Below, in pieces: positions 53,659 through 63,849 of a stretch of DNA of 64,000 nucleotides; the stretch's first letter is position 1; every line of letters begins with the position of its first letter. The notes below the pieces were generated by a model. It worked only from the letters and a program-made list of their open reading frames with translations, ran no database searches and had not been told where the DNA came from. This DNA comes from Azospirillum baldaniorum (GTDB taxonomy: Bacteria > Pseudomonadota > Alphaproteobacteria > Azospirillales > Azospirillaceae), in contig NZ_CP022253.1 of NCBI RefSeq assembly GCF_003119195.2, positions 390,001 through 454,000 on the forward strand. The letters run 5' to 3'. Position numbers and translations under genes: made by a program.

Positions 53659-54543
53659 TCAGGCCGCCCGATTCCCGCCCACCAGATCGTGGATGGCCTC
53701 GGCCAGCAGGCGGACCGGCTTGGCGGCCATGCCGGGGGCGCGGTGCAGCGCGATGTCGATGTCCGGCAGGTCGGGGAAGCCGTCCGCCGCGGTCAGCCGG
53801 CGCAGGCTGGGCGGAACGGTGCATTCCTCCATGGCGGTGACGCCCAGCCCGCCCAGCACGGCGCCGTGCACCGCCACCACGCTCTTGCTGATGAAGGCGA
53901 CGCGCCAGCCGCGCCCGATGCCCTCCAGCGCCGCGACGGCGAGGTCGCGCACCACGCAGCCCTTGGGGAACAGGGCCAGCGGCAGCGGGTCCTCGCGCTC
54001 GATGGGGGTGGAATCGACGGCGGTGGAGCGCGGCGGGGCGACCCAGGCCACCGGCTCCCGCCGCACCAGTTCGCCGCTGCGGCTGTCGGGGTGGCGGGTG
54101 ACCAGGGCGAGGTCGTAGCGGCCCTTGTCGATCTCCGCCACCAGATCGGGGCTGTTGTCGCAGATCACCTCCACCGGCACGTCGGGGTAGGCGGCGGCGA
54201 AGCGGGCGAGCACGCCGGGCAGCAGCATGGTGGCGTAATCGTCCGGAGTGCCGATGCGCACGCTGGCCACCGTGGCGGGGCGGTGCATCAGGGCCAGAAT
54301 CTCGTCGTTCAGGGTCAGCATCCGCCGGGCGTAGGTCAGCAGAAGCTCGCCCTGCTGGGTCAGGTGGACGCTCTTGGTGTCGCGCTGGAAGACGCGGGTG
54401 CCAACGACCTCCTCCAGCCGGCGGACCTGCTGGCTGACGGCGGCCTGGGTGCGGCCCAGCGTGTCGCCGGCACGGGTGAAACTGCGCGCGTCGGCGACGG
54501 CGACGAAGGCGCGCAGAAGGTCGGTGTCGAGGTTGGCCGGCAT
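53659..54543 (-). CDS. LysR-family transcriptional regulator
   Basis: 294 aa from ATG 54543 (an in-frame GTG is at 54549). Helix-turn-helix about 9-66 (FVAVADARSFTRAGDTLGRTQAAVSQQVRRLEEVVG), then the ligand-binding domain beginning ATVASVRIGTPDD. It is divergent from the 56-residue ORF, with a 17-bp dyad in the gap. Ligand unknown. Confidence 0.92.
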   Translation of the reverse strand: MPANLDTDLLRAFVAVADARSFTRAGDTLGRTQAAVSQQVRRLEEVVGTRVFQRDTKSVHLTQQGELLLTYARRMLTLNDEILALMHRPATVASVRIGTPDDYATMLLPGVLARFAAAYPDVPVEVICDNSPDLVAEIDKGRYDLALVTRHPDSRSGELVRREPVAWVAPPRSTAVDSTPIEREDPLPLALFPKGCVVRDLAVAALEGIGRGWRVAFISKSVVAVHGAVLGGLGVTAMEECTVPPSLRRLTAADGFPDLPDIDIALHRAPGMAAKPVRLLAEAIHDLVGGNRAA

Positions 54544-54593
54544 GGTCACGCATTCAAGCAGAGGGGGCGCGCGGGTTCAACGCGCGGAAGGAC

Positions 54594-54610
54594 CATCACG
54601 ATCTGTGATG
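54594..54610. promoter_or_regulatory. Candidate LysR operator
   Basis: CATCACGATCTGTGATG: 6-base arms CATCAC/GTGATG around a 5-base spacer, 51 bases ahead of the LysR start and 78 bases ahead of the small ORF. It contains a T-N11-A pair, the common LysR recognition form. Confidence 0.55.
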
Positions 54611-54687
54611 AACCTCATAAAGCCTATTCGTTTCCAAGATTTTTCGCGCGGGCGCAGGGTGCCCTCCGATTTTGGGAGGACGGAGCG

Positions 54688-54858
54688 ATGGGTGTGTTCG
54701 ACGCGATGACGACGGTGGTGCTGGAGGCCGGACGGCTGGACCGCGAGGAGGAGCGCCGCCGGATGACGGTGACGGTGGCAGCGCCGTCGCCGTGGCGCTT
54801 CCGGCTGCCGCGGATGCCGGCTCTGCCGGTGCTGCTGCTGACGATCCTGGTGGCGTGA
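54688..54858 (+). CDS. 56-residue protein divergent from a LysR regulator
   Basis: 56 aa: an acidic, helical N-terminal half (VVLEAGRLDREEERRR), then a Pro-rich, hydrophobic C-terminus ending LPVLLLTILVA that could be a tail anchor or signal-like helix. The ribosome site GGGAGGACGGAGCG directly before the ATG is very strong. No recognised family. It ends 8 bases before the stop of the converging glycine-zipper gene. Confidence 0.6.
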   Translation: MGVFDAMTTVVLEAGRLDREEERRRMTVTVAAPSPWRFRLPRMPALPVLLLTILVA

Positions 54859-54866
54859 GGGCCGGG

Positions 54867-55619
54867 TCAGGTGGCGGGCGTGCCGTCGGCGGGCTTGTCC
54901 GCCGGGGCCTCGGCCGCCGGCACCGGCTCGGGGGCCGGCGTAACAGGCGGGGTGAGGCGGATGGGCGCCGGCCCGCCGCTGTCGGGAGTCGAAGCCGCCG
55001 GAGCTTCCACGGGGACCTCCGCAGGGATCTCCGCGGGGGGCGGGGCGGGAAGCTCCTTCGCCTCGATCGTCTCGGCGGGCCTAGAGTCCTTAGGTGCGTC
55101 CTTTTGGGCGTCCTTCGCCGCTTCCTTCAGGGCGGGAGCCGGCTCGGGGTCCGTGGAATAGTCGGCGACGATGCGGGCCTGGCTGCCGGCGATGACCAGC
55201 ACCTTCTGCCCGATCTCGATGGGCTTCTCTTCCCGCTGGGTGACCGACAGCAGCTCGCCGTCCGGCTTGCGGACGATGTATTCCCAGCCCGTGGTGTCGC
55301 CGGTCACATGCTCGATCGACGTGCCGATCAGCCCGCCGATGGCGGTGCCGCCGACCGCACCCAGCGCCGAGTTGATGCCGAAGGTGCCGGACTGCGACCC
55401 CAGCACGCCGCCCGCGGCCCCGCCGGTGACGGCGCCGACGGTGCCGCTGGTGCTGATCTTGACCTGACGGAATCCGATGACGACCGCCCGCTCCACCTTG
55501 TTCGCCTGCTGGGTCGCGGTGGCGGCGTAGGTGTTGGGCGAGTAGTTCGGGGTGCAGCCTGCGAGGATGCCGACGACCAGGGCGGCGGCTGGCAGGCCAA
55601 ACATGACAGTGCGCGTCAC
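54867..55619 (-). CDS. Glycine-zipper outer-membrane lipoprotein (SlyB-like)
   Basis: 250 aa. Lipoprotein signal with lipobox GILAGC near residue 22, then a glycine-zipper segment (GAVTGGAAGGVLG, GAVGGTAIGGLIG), typical of SlyB/PcP/OsmB proteins, and a beta part ending near residue 155. The remaining ~100 residues are a Pro/Ala/Glu-rich tail that is longer than in most relatives and probably disordered. It converges with the 56-aa gene. Confidence 0.85.
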   Translation of the reverse strand: MTRTVMFGLPAAALVVGILAGCTPNYSPNTYAATATQQANKVERAVVIGFRQVKISTSGTVGAVTGGAAGGVLGSQSGTFGINSALGAVGGTAIGGLIGTSIEHVTGDTTGWEYIVRKPDGELLSVTQREEKPIEIGQKVLVIAGSQARIVADYSTDPEPAPALKEAAKDAQKDAPKDSRPAETIEAKELPAPPPAEIPAEVPVEAPAASTPDSGGPAPIRLTPPVTPAPEPVPAAEAPADKPADGTPAT

Positions 55620-55718
55620 GGGACATCATCCGTTTGGAAGCCTGTCCGGGTGATAGGCGATTCCATGCGGGGAGTCATTCGACTTTTTGTGGGCTCTGGG
55701 CTGCTGCGCCGGGCGGAC

Positions 55719-55751
55719 AAAAAGAAAGCGGGCCTCGCCGGACCCGCTTTC
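55719..55751 (-). terminator. Rho-independent terminator of lepA
   Basis: On the minus strand GAAAGCGGG pairs exactly with CCCGCTTTC across a 10-base loop that can form an extra small stem, followed by TTTTT. It lies 26 bases past the lepA stop. Confidence 0.85.
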
Positions 55752-55776
55752 CGTCATTCCACCAAGAGGCCGGCGC

Positions 55777-57579
<1,803 letters not shown>

Positions 57580-57721
57580 CGGTGCCCGGAGCCCTGGTTT
57601 GGGGCGGAACATAGGGCGGACGGACGATGCGCGCAATGGCGGCGTGGACAGGCCCTATGGAAAGGCCCCATCCCCGTTCCACTCCTTTCGCGGGAAACGC
57701 GGGGGTCGGCCCCGCGCTCTC

Positions 57722-59239
57722 CTACGCCACCAGAACCGGCGCCACCGCCCGGTAAAGCTCCATGTACTCCTCCGCCGGGCCATGCCAGCCGAAGTCACGG
57801 GTCATCGCGTGCTGCTGCAGGACGTGCCAGCGCTCGGGCTTGCGGTAGAGGGCGGCGGCGCGGCGCAGCGCCCAGGTCAGCTCCTGGACGTTGGCGTTGA
57901 CGAACTGGAAGCCGGTGGCGCTGGCGTCGTTCACCGCCGCCGGGTTGGCGTCCACGATGGTGTCGGCGAGGCCTCCGGTGCGGCGGACCAGCGGCAGGGT
58001 GCCGTACTTCAGGGCGTACATCTGGGTCAGGCCGCAGGGCTCCGACCGCGAGGGGACCAGGAACAGGTCGGCGCCGGCCTGGATGCGGTGGGACAGCGCC
58101 TCGTCGTAGCCGATGCGCACGCCGACCGACTTCGGGTACCAGGTGGCGAGGTGGCGGAAGCCGGCCTCCAGCGCCGGTTCGCCGCTGCCGAGAACGGCGA
58201 GCTGGCCGCCCCAGGCGATCCACTGCGACGCCGCCTCCAGAACCAGATCCAGCCCCTTGTGACCGGTCAGGCGGCTGACCACCGCGGCCAGCGGGGCGTC
58301 CGCCCGGCGGTCCAGGCCGAAGGTCGCCTGGAGGTCGGCCTTGCACAGGTCCTTGCCGCCGAGGTCCGCAGCGCCGTAGCGGGCGGCGATGTGCGGGTCG
58401 ATGGCGGGGTCCCAGATGTCATAGTCCACACCGTTGAGGATGCCGGTCAGCGCCTCGGCCCGCGTGGCGAGCAGCCCTTCCAGGCCCGAACCGTGCTCCG
58501 CCGTCTGGACTTCGTGGGCGTAGGTCGGGCTGACCGTGGTCAGGCGGTCGGAGTAGAAGCAGCCGGCCTTGAGGAAGCCGACGCCGCCGTAATATTCCAC
58601 CCCGTCGATCCGGAAGGCGGCGGACGGCAGGCCGAGGTCGCTCATCATCCAGGCGCCGAACAGCCCCTGGTAGGCGATGTTGTGGATCGTCGTCACCGTG
58701 CCCGGCCGGAACGGCCCGGCGAAGCGGTCGGGGCGCAGTTCCAGATAGGCCGGGATCAGGCCGGTCTGCCAGTCGTGCCCGTGCAGCACGTCGGGACGCC
58801 ACCACGGGTCGAGGCCGTCCTCCGCCGCGAAGCCCGCCGCGCACCAGGACAGGGCGGCGAAGCGTTCCGCGTTGTCCGGCCAGTCCTTGCCGTCCGGCCC
58901 CAGATAGGGGTTGCCGGGCCGGTCGTAGAGCGCCGGCGCGTCCAGCACATAGGCCAGCACCCCGTCCGGCATGCGGCCGATCCGCAGCGTCGCCGGGGCG
59001 CCGCCGGGCAGATCGGTGAGCGGTCCGCCGACCGGCTGCAGGTCGGTCAGCCCGTTCAGCACCGCCGGATAGCCGGGCAGCAGCAGGCGGACCTCGGCTC
59101 CGGCGCGATTCAGGGCGGGGGGCAGGGCGGCGGACACATCGGCCAGCCCGCCGGTCTTCACCAGGGGGTAGCATTCCGGCGTGACGAACAGGACGCGCAT
59201 GGAGGCGGGGTCTTTCGGTTTCTTCTTGGTCTTGCTCAC
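57722..59239 (-). CDS. glgA: Glycogen synthase (ADP-glucose type)
   Basis: 505 aa GT5-family glucosyltransferase that extends glycogen from ADP-glucose. The ADP-glucose binding KTGGLADV lies in the N-terminal segment (VTPECYPLVKTGGLAD), then HGHDWQTGLIPAY, and the C-terminal SRSEPCGLTQMYALKYG donor site. I start at GTG 59239, with a strong GGGGCGAGGGGGCG site ahead; ATG 59200 starts the core fold and is an alternative. It follows glgC by 42 bases in the same operon. Confidence 0.95.
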   Translation of the reverse strand: MSKTKKKPKDPASMRVLFVTPECYPLVKTGGLADVSAALPPALNRAGAEVRLLLPGYPAVLNGLTDLQPVGGPLTDLPGGAPATLRIGRMPDGVLAYVLDAPALYDRPGNPYLGPDGKDWPDNAERFAALSWCAAGFAAEDGLDPWWRPDVLHGHDWQTGLIPAYLELRPDRFAGPFRPGTVTTIHNIAYQGLFGAWMMSDLGLPSAAFRIDGVEYYGGVGFLKAGCFYSDRLTTVSPTYAHEVQTAEHGSGLEGLLATRAEALTGILNGVDYDIWDPAIDPHIAARYGAADLGGKDLCKADLQATFGLDRRADAPLAAVVSRLTGHKGLDLVLEAASQWIAWGGQLAVLGSGEPALEAGFRHLATWYPKSVGVRIGYDEALSHRIQAGADLFLVPSRSEPCGLTQMYALKYGTLPLVRRTGGLADTIVDANPAAVNDASATGFQFVNANVQELTWALRRAAALYRKPERWHVLQQHAMTRDFGWHGPAEEYMELYRAVAPVLVA

Positions 59240-59281
59240 CGCCCCCTCGCCCCGGGGGGGGGCGAAGGGGGATGGGAAGGG

Positions 59282-60553
59282 TCAGTCCTTGGGCAGGCGG
59301 TCGATCATGTCCTGGGTGATCAGGCAGACGCCGCCCTCGCTGCGGTGGAAGCGCTTGGCGTCCAACTCCGGGTCCTCGCCGACGACCAGCCCCTCGGGGA
59401 TCACCACGCCGCGGTCGATCACCACCTTGGTCAGGCGGCAGTGGCGGCCGATGTCGACGTCCGGCAGGACCACGGCCTGATGCAGCTCGCTGAAGGAGTT
59501 GACGCGCACCTCGCTGAACAGCAGCGAATTCTTCACCAGCGAGCCGGAGATGATGCAGCCGCCCGACACCAGGCTGTCCACCGCCATGCCGCGCCGGTTC
59601 TCGTCGTCGAAGACGAACTTCGCCGGGGGCAGCTGCTCCTGGTAGGTGAAGATCGGCCACTCGCGGTCGTACATGTTGAGCTGCGGCGTGACGTGGCAGA
59701 GGTCGAGGTTGGCCTCCCAATAGGCGTCGATGGTGCCGACGTCGCGCCAGTAGGGCTCCGACTCATGGCCGTTCAGGATGGCCGACTCGGCGAAGTCGTG
59801 GGCCATCACCCGCGCCCCGCTGGTCACCAGATGGGGGATGATGTCCTTGCCGAAGTCGCGCGACGAGCCGGGATCGTTGAAGTCGCGCTCCAGCTGGTCG
59901 TAGAGGAACTGCGCGTTGAAGACGTAGATGCCCATGCTGGCCAGCGACTTGTCCGGGTTTCCCGGCATCGGCGGCGGGTCGGCGGGCTTCTCGACGAAGT
60001 CGATGACGCGCTGCGTCTCGTCCACATGCATGACGCCGAAGCCGGTGGCCTGGGGGCGCGGCACCTGGATGCAGGGGATCGTCACATCGGCCTTCTTGGC
60101 GATGTGGTCGAGCAGAAGCGCGCCGTAATCCATCTTGTAGATGTGGTCGCCGGCCAGGATCAGGATGTATTCCGGCTCGTGGTCGCGCAGGATGTCCAGG
60201 TTCTGGTACACCGCGTCGGCGGTGCCCTGGTACCAGGCGGTCTCGCTGATGCGCTGCTGCGCCGGCAGCAGGTCGCAGAACTCGTTCATCTCGCCGCGGA
60301 AGAAGTTCCAGCCGCGCTGCAGGTGGCGCAGCAGGCTGTGCGACTTGTACTGCGTCAGCACGCCGATGCGGCGGAAGCCCGAATTGATGCAGTTCGACAG
60401 GGCGAAGTCGATGATCCGGAACTTGCCCCCGAAATAGGTGGCCGGCTTGGCGCGACGGTCGGTCAGCTGCTTCAGCCGGCTGCCCCGGCCGCCAGCCAGG
60501 ACAAGTGCCACGGCGCGGCGCGGCGCCAGCCGCAGATCCCGTTTGTCGAGCAT
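59282..60553 (-). CDS. glgC: Glucose-1-phosphate adenylyltransferase
   Basis: 423 aa enzyme that makes ADP-glucose for glycogen. Nucleotidyl [11 protein letters not shown] near residue 21 and the [16 protein letters not shown] substrate block follow the N-terminus ([18 protein letters not shown]). The middle [11 protein letters not shown] and the C-terminal beta-helix ([20 protein letters not shown]) are complete. First gene of the glgC-glgA transcript, whose promoter should lie in the 549-base gap shared with amtB. Confidence 0.96.
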   Translation of the reverse strand: MLDKRDLRLAPRRAVALVLAGGRGSRLKQLTDRRAKPATYFGGKFRIIDFALSNCINSGFRRIGVLTQYKSHSLLRHLQRGWNFFRGEMNEFCDLLPAQQRISETAWYQGTADAVYQNLDILRDHEPEYILILAGDHIYKMDYGALLLDHIAKKADVTIPCIQVPRPQATGFGVMHVDETQRVIDFVEKPADPPPMPGNPDKSLASMGIYVFNAQFLYDQLERDFNDPGSSRDFGKDIIPHLVTSGARVMAHDFAESAILNGHESEPYWRDVGTIDAYWEANLDLCHVTPQLNMYDREWPIFTYQEQLPPAKFVFDDENRRGMAVDSLVSGGCIISGSLVKNSLLFSEVRVNSFSELHQAVVLPDVDIGRHCRLTKVVIDRGVVIPEGLVVGEDPELDAKRFHRSEGGVCLITQDMIDRLPKD

Positions 60554-60749
60554 GTGTCTCCCCTTTCGGTTCTCTTTTTTGCTGTCGGCCATCCGGAAGC
60601 GTCCGGCGGACCCGTATGGGCGGAGGCCGCTTGTCCCCAGCCCCGTCCGGCTCCGCCGGTTGAGAGGGTGACCGTGCCACATTTCCCGGGGGCGGGCCAA
60701 TAGGCCGAGGGGAACAGGCCGGAAATAGAGGGGGGCTGCCCAACGGTTG

Positions 60750-60766
60750 TGCGGAATTCAGACGCA
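60750..60766. promoter_or_regulatory. TGC-N11-GCA dyad, distal NtrC-type site
   Basis: TGCGGAATTCAGACGCA: arms TGCG/CGCA, exact TGC-N11-GCA spacing, 227 bases ahead of the sigma-54 promoter. Compatible with an NtrC enhancer, less well conserved inside than the proximal site. Confidence 0.4.
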
Positions 60767-60892
60767 TCATTGTGCATAAAAAACAGGCAAGCGCGCGGGA
60801 AACGGGCGCGCGACGCCTCAACAGGGGGCAGGCAACCTGCAATCCATGGGCGAATCACGCTGCGGTGCAAGGCTTTGGGTGGTGTGATTTTC

Positions 60893-60909
60893 TGCTCAAT
60901 TTCTGAGCA
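60893..60909. promoter_or_regulatory. TGC-N11-GCA dyad, proximal NtrC-type site
   Basis: TGCTCAATTTCTGAGCA: arms TGCTCA/TGAGCA perfect, exact TGC-N11-GCA spacing, 84 bases ahead of the -24 element. This is the usual distance and form for an NtrC upstream activator site (consensus TGCACC-N5-GGTGCA). Confidence 0.6.
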
Positions 60910-60992
60910 AGCCCGTCCGGCGACTCGGGTCCTATGCTGCTTTGCGGTCATCCGAAAGGCCGCAACCACCGCGATTCCTAGCCCTTTTGGGT

Positions 60993-61007
60993 TGGCACGC
61001 TTCTTGA
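60993..61007 (+). promoter_or_regulatory. Sigma-54 type promoter of amtB
   Basis: TGGCACGCTTCTTGA matches the -24 TGGCAC perfectly with 5 bases to TTGA, where the consensus -12 has TTGC. The conserved GC at -12 reads GA, so it may be a weak sigma-54 promoter. Leader of about 80 bases to the ATG at 61103. Confidence 0.6.
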
Positions 61008-61102
61008 AAAGAAATCGGCGTACACGGTCCCCTCCCGCCGCCCCGTCTGTACCGGGGACGGGGCGAAACGGGCCAGAAGCATTCGAATAAAGAGGAGCCT
61101 CG

Positions 61103-62419
61103 ATGAGCCGTCTCTTCACCCTCGCCGCGCCGACGATGGCGGCGATTCTGGGCTTGGCCGGTCTGCCTGCCGCCGCCCTCGCCCAGGAAGCGGCCGCCGC
61201 CGCGGCCGAGCCCACCCTGAGCAGCGGCGACACGGCTTGGATGCTGGTCGCCACGGCGCTGGTTCTGTTCATGACCATCCCGGGTCTGGCCCTGTTCTAC
61301 GGCGGCATGGTCCGCAAGATGAACGTGCTGTCGGTCGTGATGCAGAGCTTCGCGATCTGCTGCCTGGTCAGCATCCTGTGGTTCTTCGCCGGTTACAGCA
61401 TCGCCTTCACCGAAGGCACCCCGTATTTCGGCAGCCTTTCGAAGTTCATGCTGGCCGGCATCACCAAGGACAGCCTGACGGGCGTCATTCCGGAGACGAT
61501 CTTCGTCGTCTTCCAGATGACCTTCGCCATCATCACGCCGGCCCTGATCACCGGCGCCTTCGCCGACCGCATGAAGTTCTCCTCGATGCTGGTCTTCACG
61601 GGCCTGTGGTCGCTGATCGTCTACGCGCCGATCACCCACTGGGTCTGGGGTCCGGGCGGCTATCTGGCGGGTGACGGCGTGCTCGATTACGCCGGCGGCA
61701 CCGTGGTGCACATCAACGCGGGCGTGGCCGGTCTCGTCGCCGCCATCGTGCTGGGCAAGCGCAAGGGCTACCCGAACGAGAACTTCGCCCCGCACAACCT
61801 GGTGCTCAGCCTGATCGGCGCCTCGATGCTGTGGGTCGGCTGGTTCGGCTTCAACGCGGGTTCCGCCGTGGCCGCCGACGGCCGTGCGGGCATGGCCATG
61901 CTGGTCACGCAGATCGCCGCCGCCACCGCCGCCATGTCCTGGCTGCTGGTCGAGTGGGCCACCAAGGGCAAGCCCTCGGTCCTCGGCATCATCTCCGGCG
62001 CCATCGCCGGTCTGGTCGCCATCACCCCGGCCTCGGGCTTCGTCGGTCCGACCGGCGCCCTGGTCATCGGTCTGGCCGCCGGCGTGATCTGCTACTGGGG
62101 CGCCACCGGCCTGAAGCGCGCCCTCGGCTATGACGACTCGCTGGACGCCTTCGGCGTGCACGGCGTGGGCGGCATCGTCGGCGCCATCCTGACCGGCGTC
62201 TTCGCCCAGGAAGCCATCGGCGGTACCGCCGGCGCCCTGGAAGGCAACGTCGGCCAGATCTGGACGCAGGTCTACGGCATCCTGGCCACCATCGCCTACT
62301 CGGCGGTCGGCTCCTTCATCATCCTGAAGGTCATCGACGTGGTGATGGGCCTTCGTGTCGACGAGGACGTCGAGCGCGACGGCCTGGACCTCGCCCTGCA
62401 CGGCGAGACCATCCACTAA
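61103..62419 (+). CDS. amtB: Ammonium transporter AmtB
   Basis: 438 aa, 11 membrane helices preceded by a signal peptide (AAILGLAGLPAAALA, mature near residue 28). Pore twin histidines are in VVHINAG and DAFGVHGVGG; the periplasmic gate Phe is in VVFQMTFAII; WFGFNAGS and GAFADRMKF are family blocks. Transport is blocked by PII proteins in low-nitrogen shifts in relatives. No glnK/glnZ is next to it: the upstream gene is glgC, divergent. Nitrogen control by NtrC and sigma-54 fits the upstream sites. A strong terminator follows. Confidence 0.96.
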   Translation: MSRLFTLAAPTMAAILGLAGLPAAALAQEAAAAAAEPTLSSGDTAWMLVATALVLFMTIPGLALFYGGMVRKMNVLSVVMQSFAICCLVSILWFFAGYSIAFTEGTPYFGSLSKFMLAGITKDSLTGVIPETIFVVFQMTFAIITPALITGAFADRMKFSSMLVFTGLWSLIVYAPITHWVWGPGGYLAGDGVLDYAGGTVVHINAGVAGLVAAIVLGKRKGYPNENFAPHNLVLSLIGASMLWVGWFGFNAGSAVAADGRAGMAMLVTQIAAATAAMSWLLVEWATKGKPSVLGIISGAIAGLVAITPASGFVGPTGALVIGLAAGVICYWGATGLKRALGYDDSLDAFGVHGVGGIVGAILTGVFAQEAIGGTAGALEGNVGQIWTQVYGILATIAYSAVGSFIILKVIDVVMGLRVDEDVERDGLDLALHGETIH

Positions 62420-62456
62420 GCACCCTTTGCAGCCTGGTTGTTTCCTCCATGAACTT

Positions 62457-62488
62457 CCGCCGCCGGGGCCTCCCGGCGGCGGATTTTT
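62457..62488 (+). terminator. Rho-independent terminator of amtB
   Basis: CCGCCGCCGGG and its exact complement CCCGGCGGCGG with a 4-base loop, then ATTTTT. An 11-bp stem with no mismatch; it lies 38 bases past the amtB stop and 23 bases before the converging gene end. Confidence 0.88.
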
Positions 62489-62510
62489 CATTTTGGAAGC
62501 GGTGACGCGC

Positions 62511-63749
62511 TCAGCGGCGCAGATACATCTTGCCGACGCCGTTCAGCGCCGTGAAAAGCTGCGCGAACTGCGTCAGGAAGGCGTCCCAGGCCAGCGGCCC
62601 GGCCTTCTCCGCCACCGCCTGGTGGATGGCGCCCAGGCTGGCCCGCCCGTCCACCCGCGCCAGGATCGGCCCGGCCAGACGGGGCAGGGGCAAGGGGATG
62701 ACCGCGCCCATCAGCTCCGCCTCCAGCACGCCGCCGGGGGGCAGGCCCTTGGCAACCGCGGCGCCGTCGAGGTCGCGCAGCACCGGCACCACCTCCGGCC
62801 CGTCGGGGCGGGCGACGGCACCCTCGGCGTCCTCGGGACGGATGAGATAGGCGATGTGCTTGGTCATGCTGCCGGTGACCTGCTCGGCCCAGGCGGCGCG
62901 CTCCAGCCGGGACAGCCCGTCGAGCCGCTTCAGCAGGCGGGGGTCCTTCACCCAGACGGCGGGGTCGTAGCGGTACGGGTCCACCAGCGCGGCGATGGCC
63001 AGACCGCCCGCCGCGGCCAGCTCCGCCAGCTCCGGCACGGTGAAGGGCCGGTCGCAGGAATGCAGCAGCAGGTCGTAGAGGTCGGCGTCGGCCTGTTTGT
63101 GGTCGTTGATGAAGGGGTTGCGCAGCAGCCAGTTGGACGTCGGCAGCCGCTCGATCAGCCGGCGGGCCAGCGCCACCTGTTCCTTCGGCGGCAGGTCCGC
63201 CGCGATGGTGCGCAGCGCCGCCTGCATGGGATAGACGCCGGTGCGTCCGTATGGCGCGTAGACCATCAGCCCGATCCCGCCGCCCGGCTTCAGCGCCCCG
63301 GCCAGCGAGCGGATGCCCGCCGCCGGCTCGTCCAGATGGTGCAGCACGCCGCAGCAGTCGATGTAATCGAACGGCCCCCCCTCTTCCAACAGCCCGCCGA
63401 GGTCGAGCAGGGAGCCGCGGCGGAAGTCGATGTTGGTCAGTCCGCGCGCCTTGGCCCGCGCTTCGGCGATGTCCCGCGCGGCGTCGGAGAGGTCGAGATA
63501 GATGACGCGCCCCGGATTGCCGGTGTCGGCCAGTTGCTGGGCGATCATGATCGTCCCGTCGCCGGTCCCGCCGCCGGCCACCAGCACCCTGAGGGGCTTG
63601 GCGTGGTCGAGGCGCCCGCCGAAGACGTTGTGGTTCACCTCGTCCAGATGGCTGGGCGATCCGGTGATCAGGCGCTTTTTCTCGTCGGCGGGGTTGCGCG
63701 CGGGATAGGGGAAGGCTTCGTACTGGGCGCGCAGGGTGTCGATGCTCAT
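62511..63749 (-). CDS. SAM-dependent methyltransferase with C-terminal domain
   Basis: 412 aa. A family-type start (LRAQYEAFPYPARNP) and a class I methyltransferase with motif I LRVLVAGGGTGDGT near residue 55, motif II VIYLDLSDAA, motif IV YIDCCGVLHHL and motif VI GALKPGGGIGLMVYAP. The C-terminal 150 residues form a separate helical/beta domain with unknown role (ARVDGRASLGAIHQAV resembles a PqqD-like segment). The substrate is unknown; small-molecule or peptide targets are possible. It converges with amtB. Confidence 0.88.
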   Translation of the reverse strand: MSIDTLRAQYEAFPYPARNPADEKKRLITGSPSHLDEVNHNVFGGRLDHAKPLRVLVAGGGTGDGTIMIAQQLADTGNPGRVIYLDLSDAARDIAEARAKARGLTNIDFRRGSLLDLGGLLEEGGPFDYIDCCGVLHHLDEPAAGIRSLAGALKPGGGIGLMVYAPYGRTGVYPMQAALRTIAADLPPKEQVALARRLIERLPTSNWLLRNPFINDHKQADADLYDLLLHSCDRPFTVPELAELAAAGGLAIAALVDPYRYDPAVWVKDPRLLKRLDGLSRLERAAWAEQVTGSMTKHIAYLIRPEDAEGAVARPDGPEVVPVLRDLDGAAVAKGLPPGGVLEAELMGAVIPLPLPRLAGPILARVDGRASLGAIHQAVAEKAGPLAWDAFLTQFAQLFTALNGVGKMYLRR

Positions 63750-63849
63750 GGATCGGGCAACCGGTCAGGTGGACGGGTGCCGGACCATAGCATCAATGGA
63801 GCGGGCTTGGGGGATGGGGAGGGGAGGAACGCCTCCCCTCCGCCTCCTC

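Larger units (their letters stand above)
60554..61102. other. 549-base control region between glgC and amtB
   Basis: A divergent region with a sigma-54 promoter and two TGC-N11-GCA dyads for amtB (see separate entries), and unidentified elements for glgC. Within 60768-60785 there is a short AT-rich run (GTGCATAAAAAACAGG). No protein gene is likely. Confidence 0.6.
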
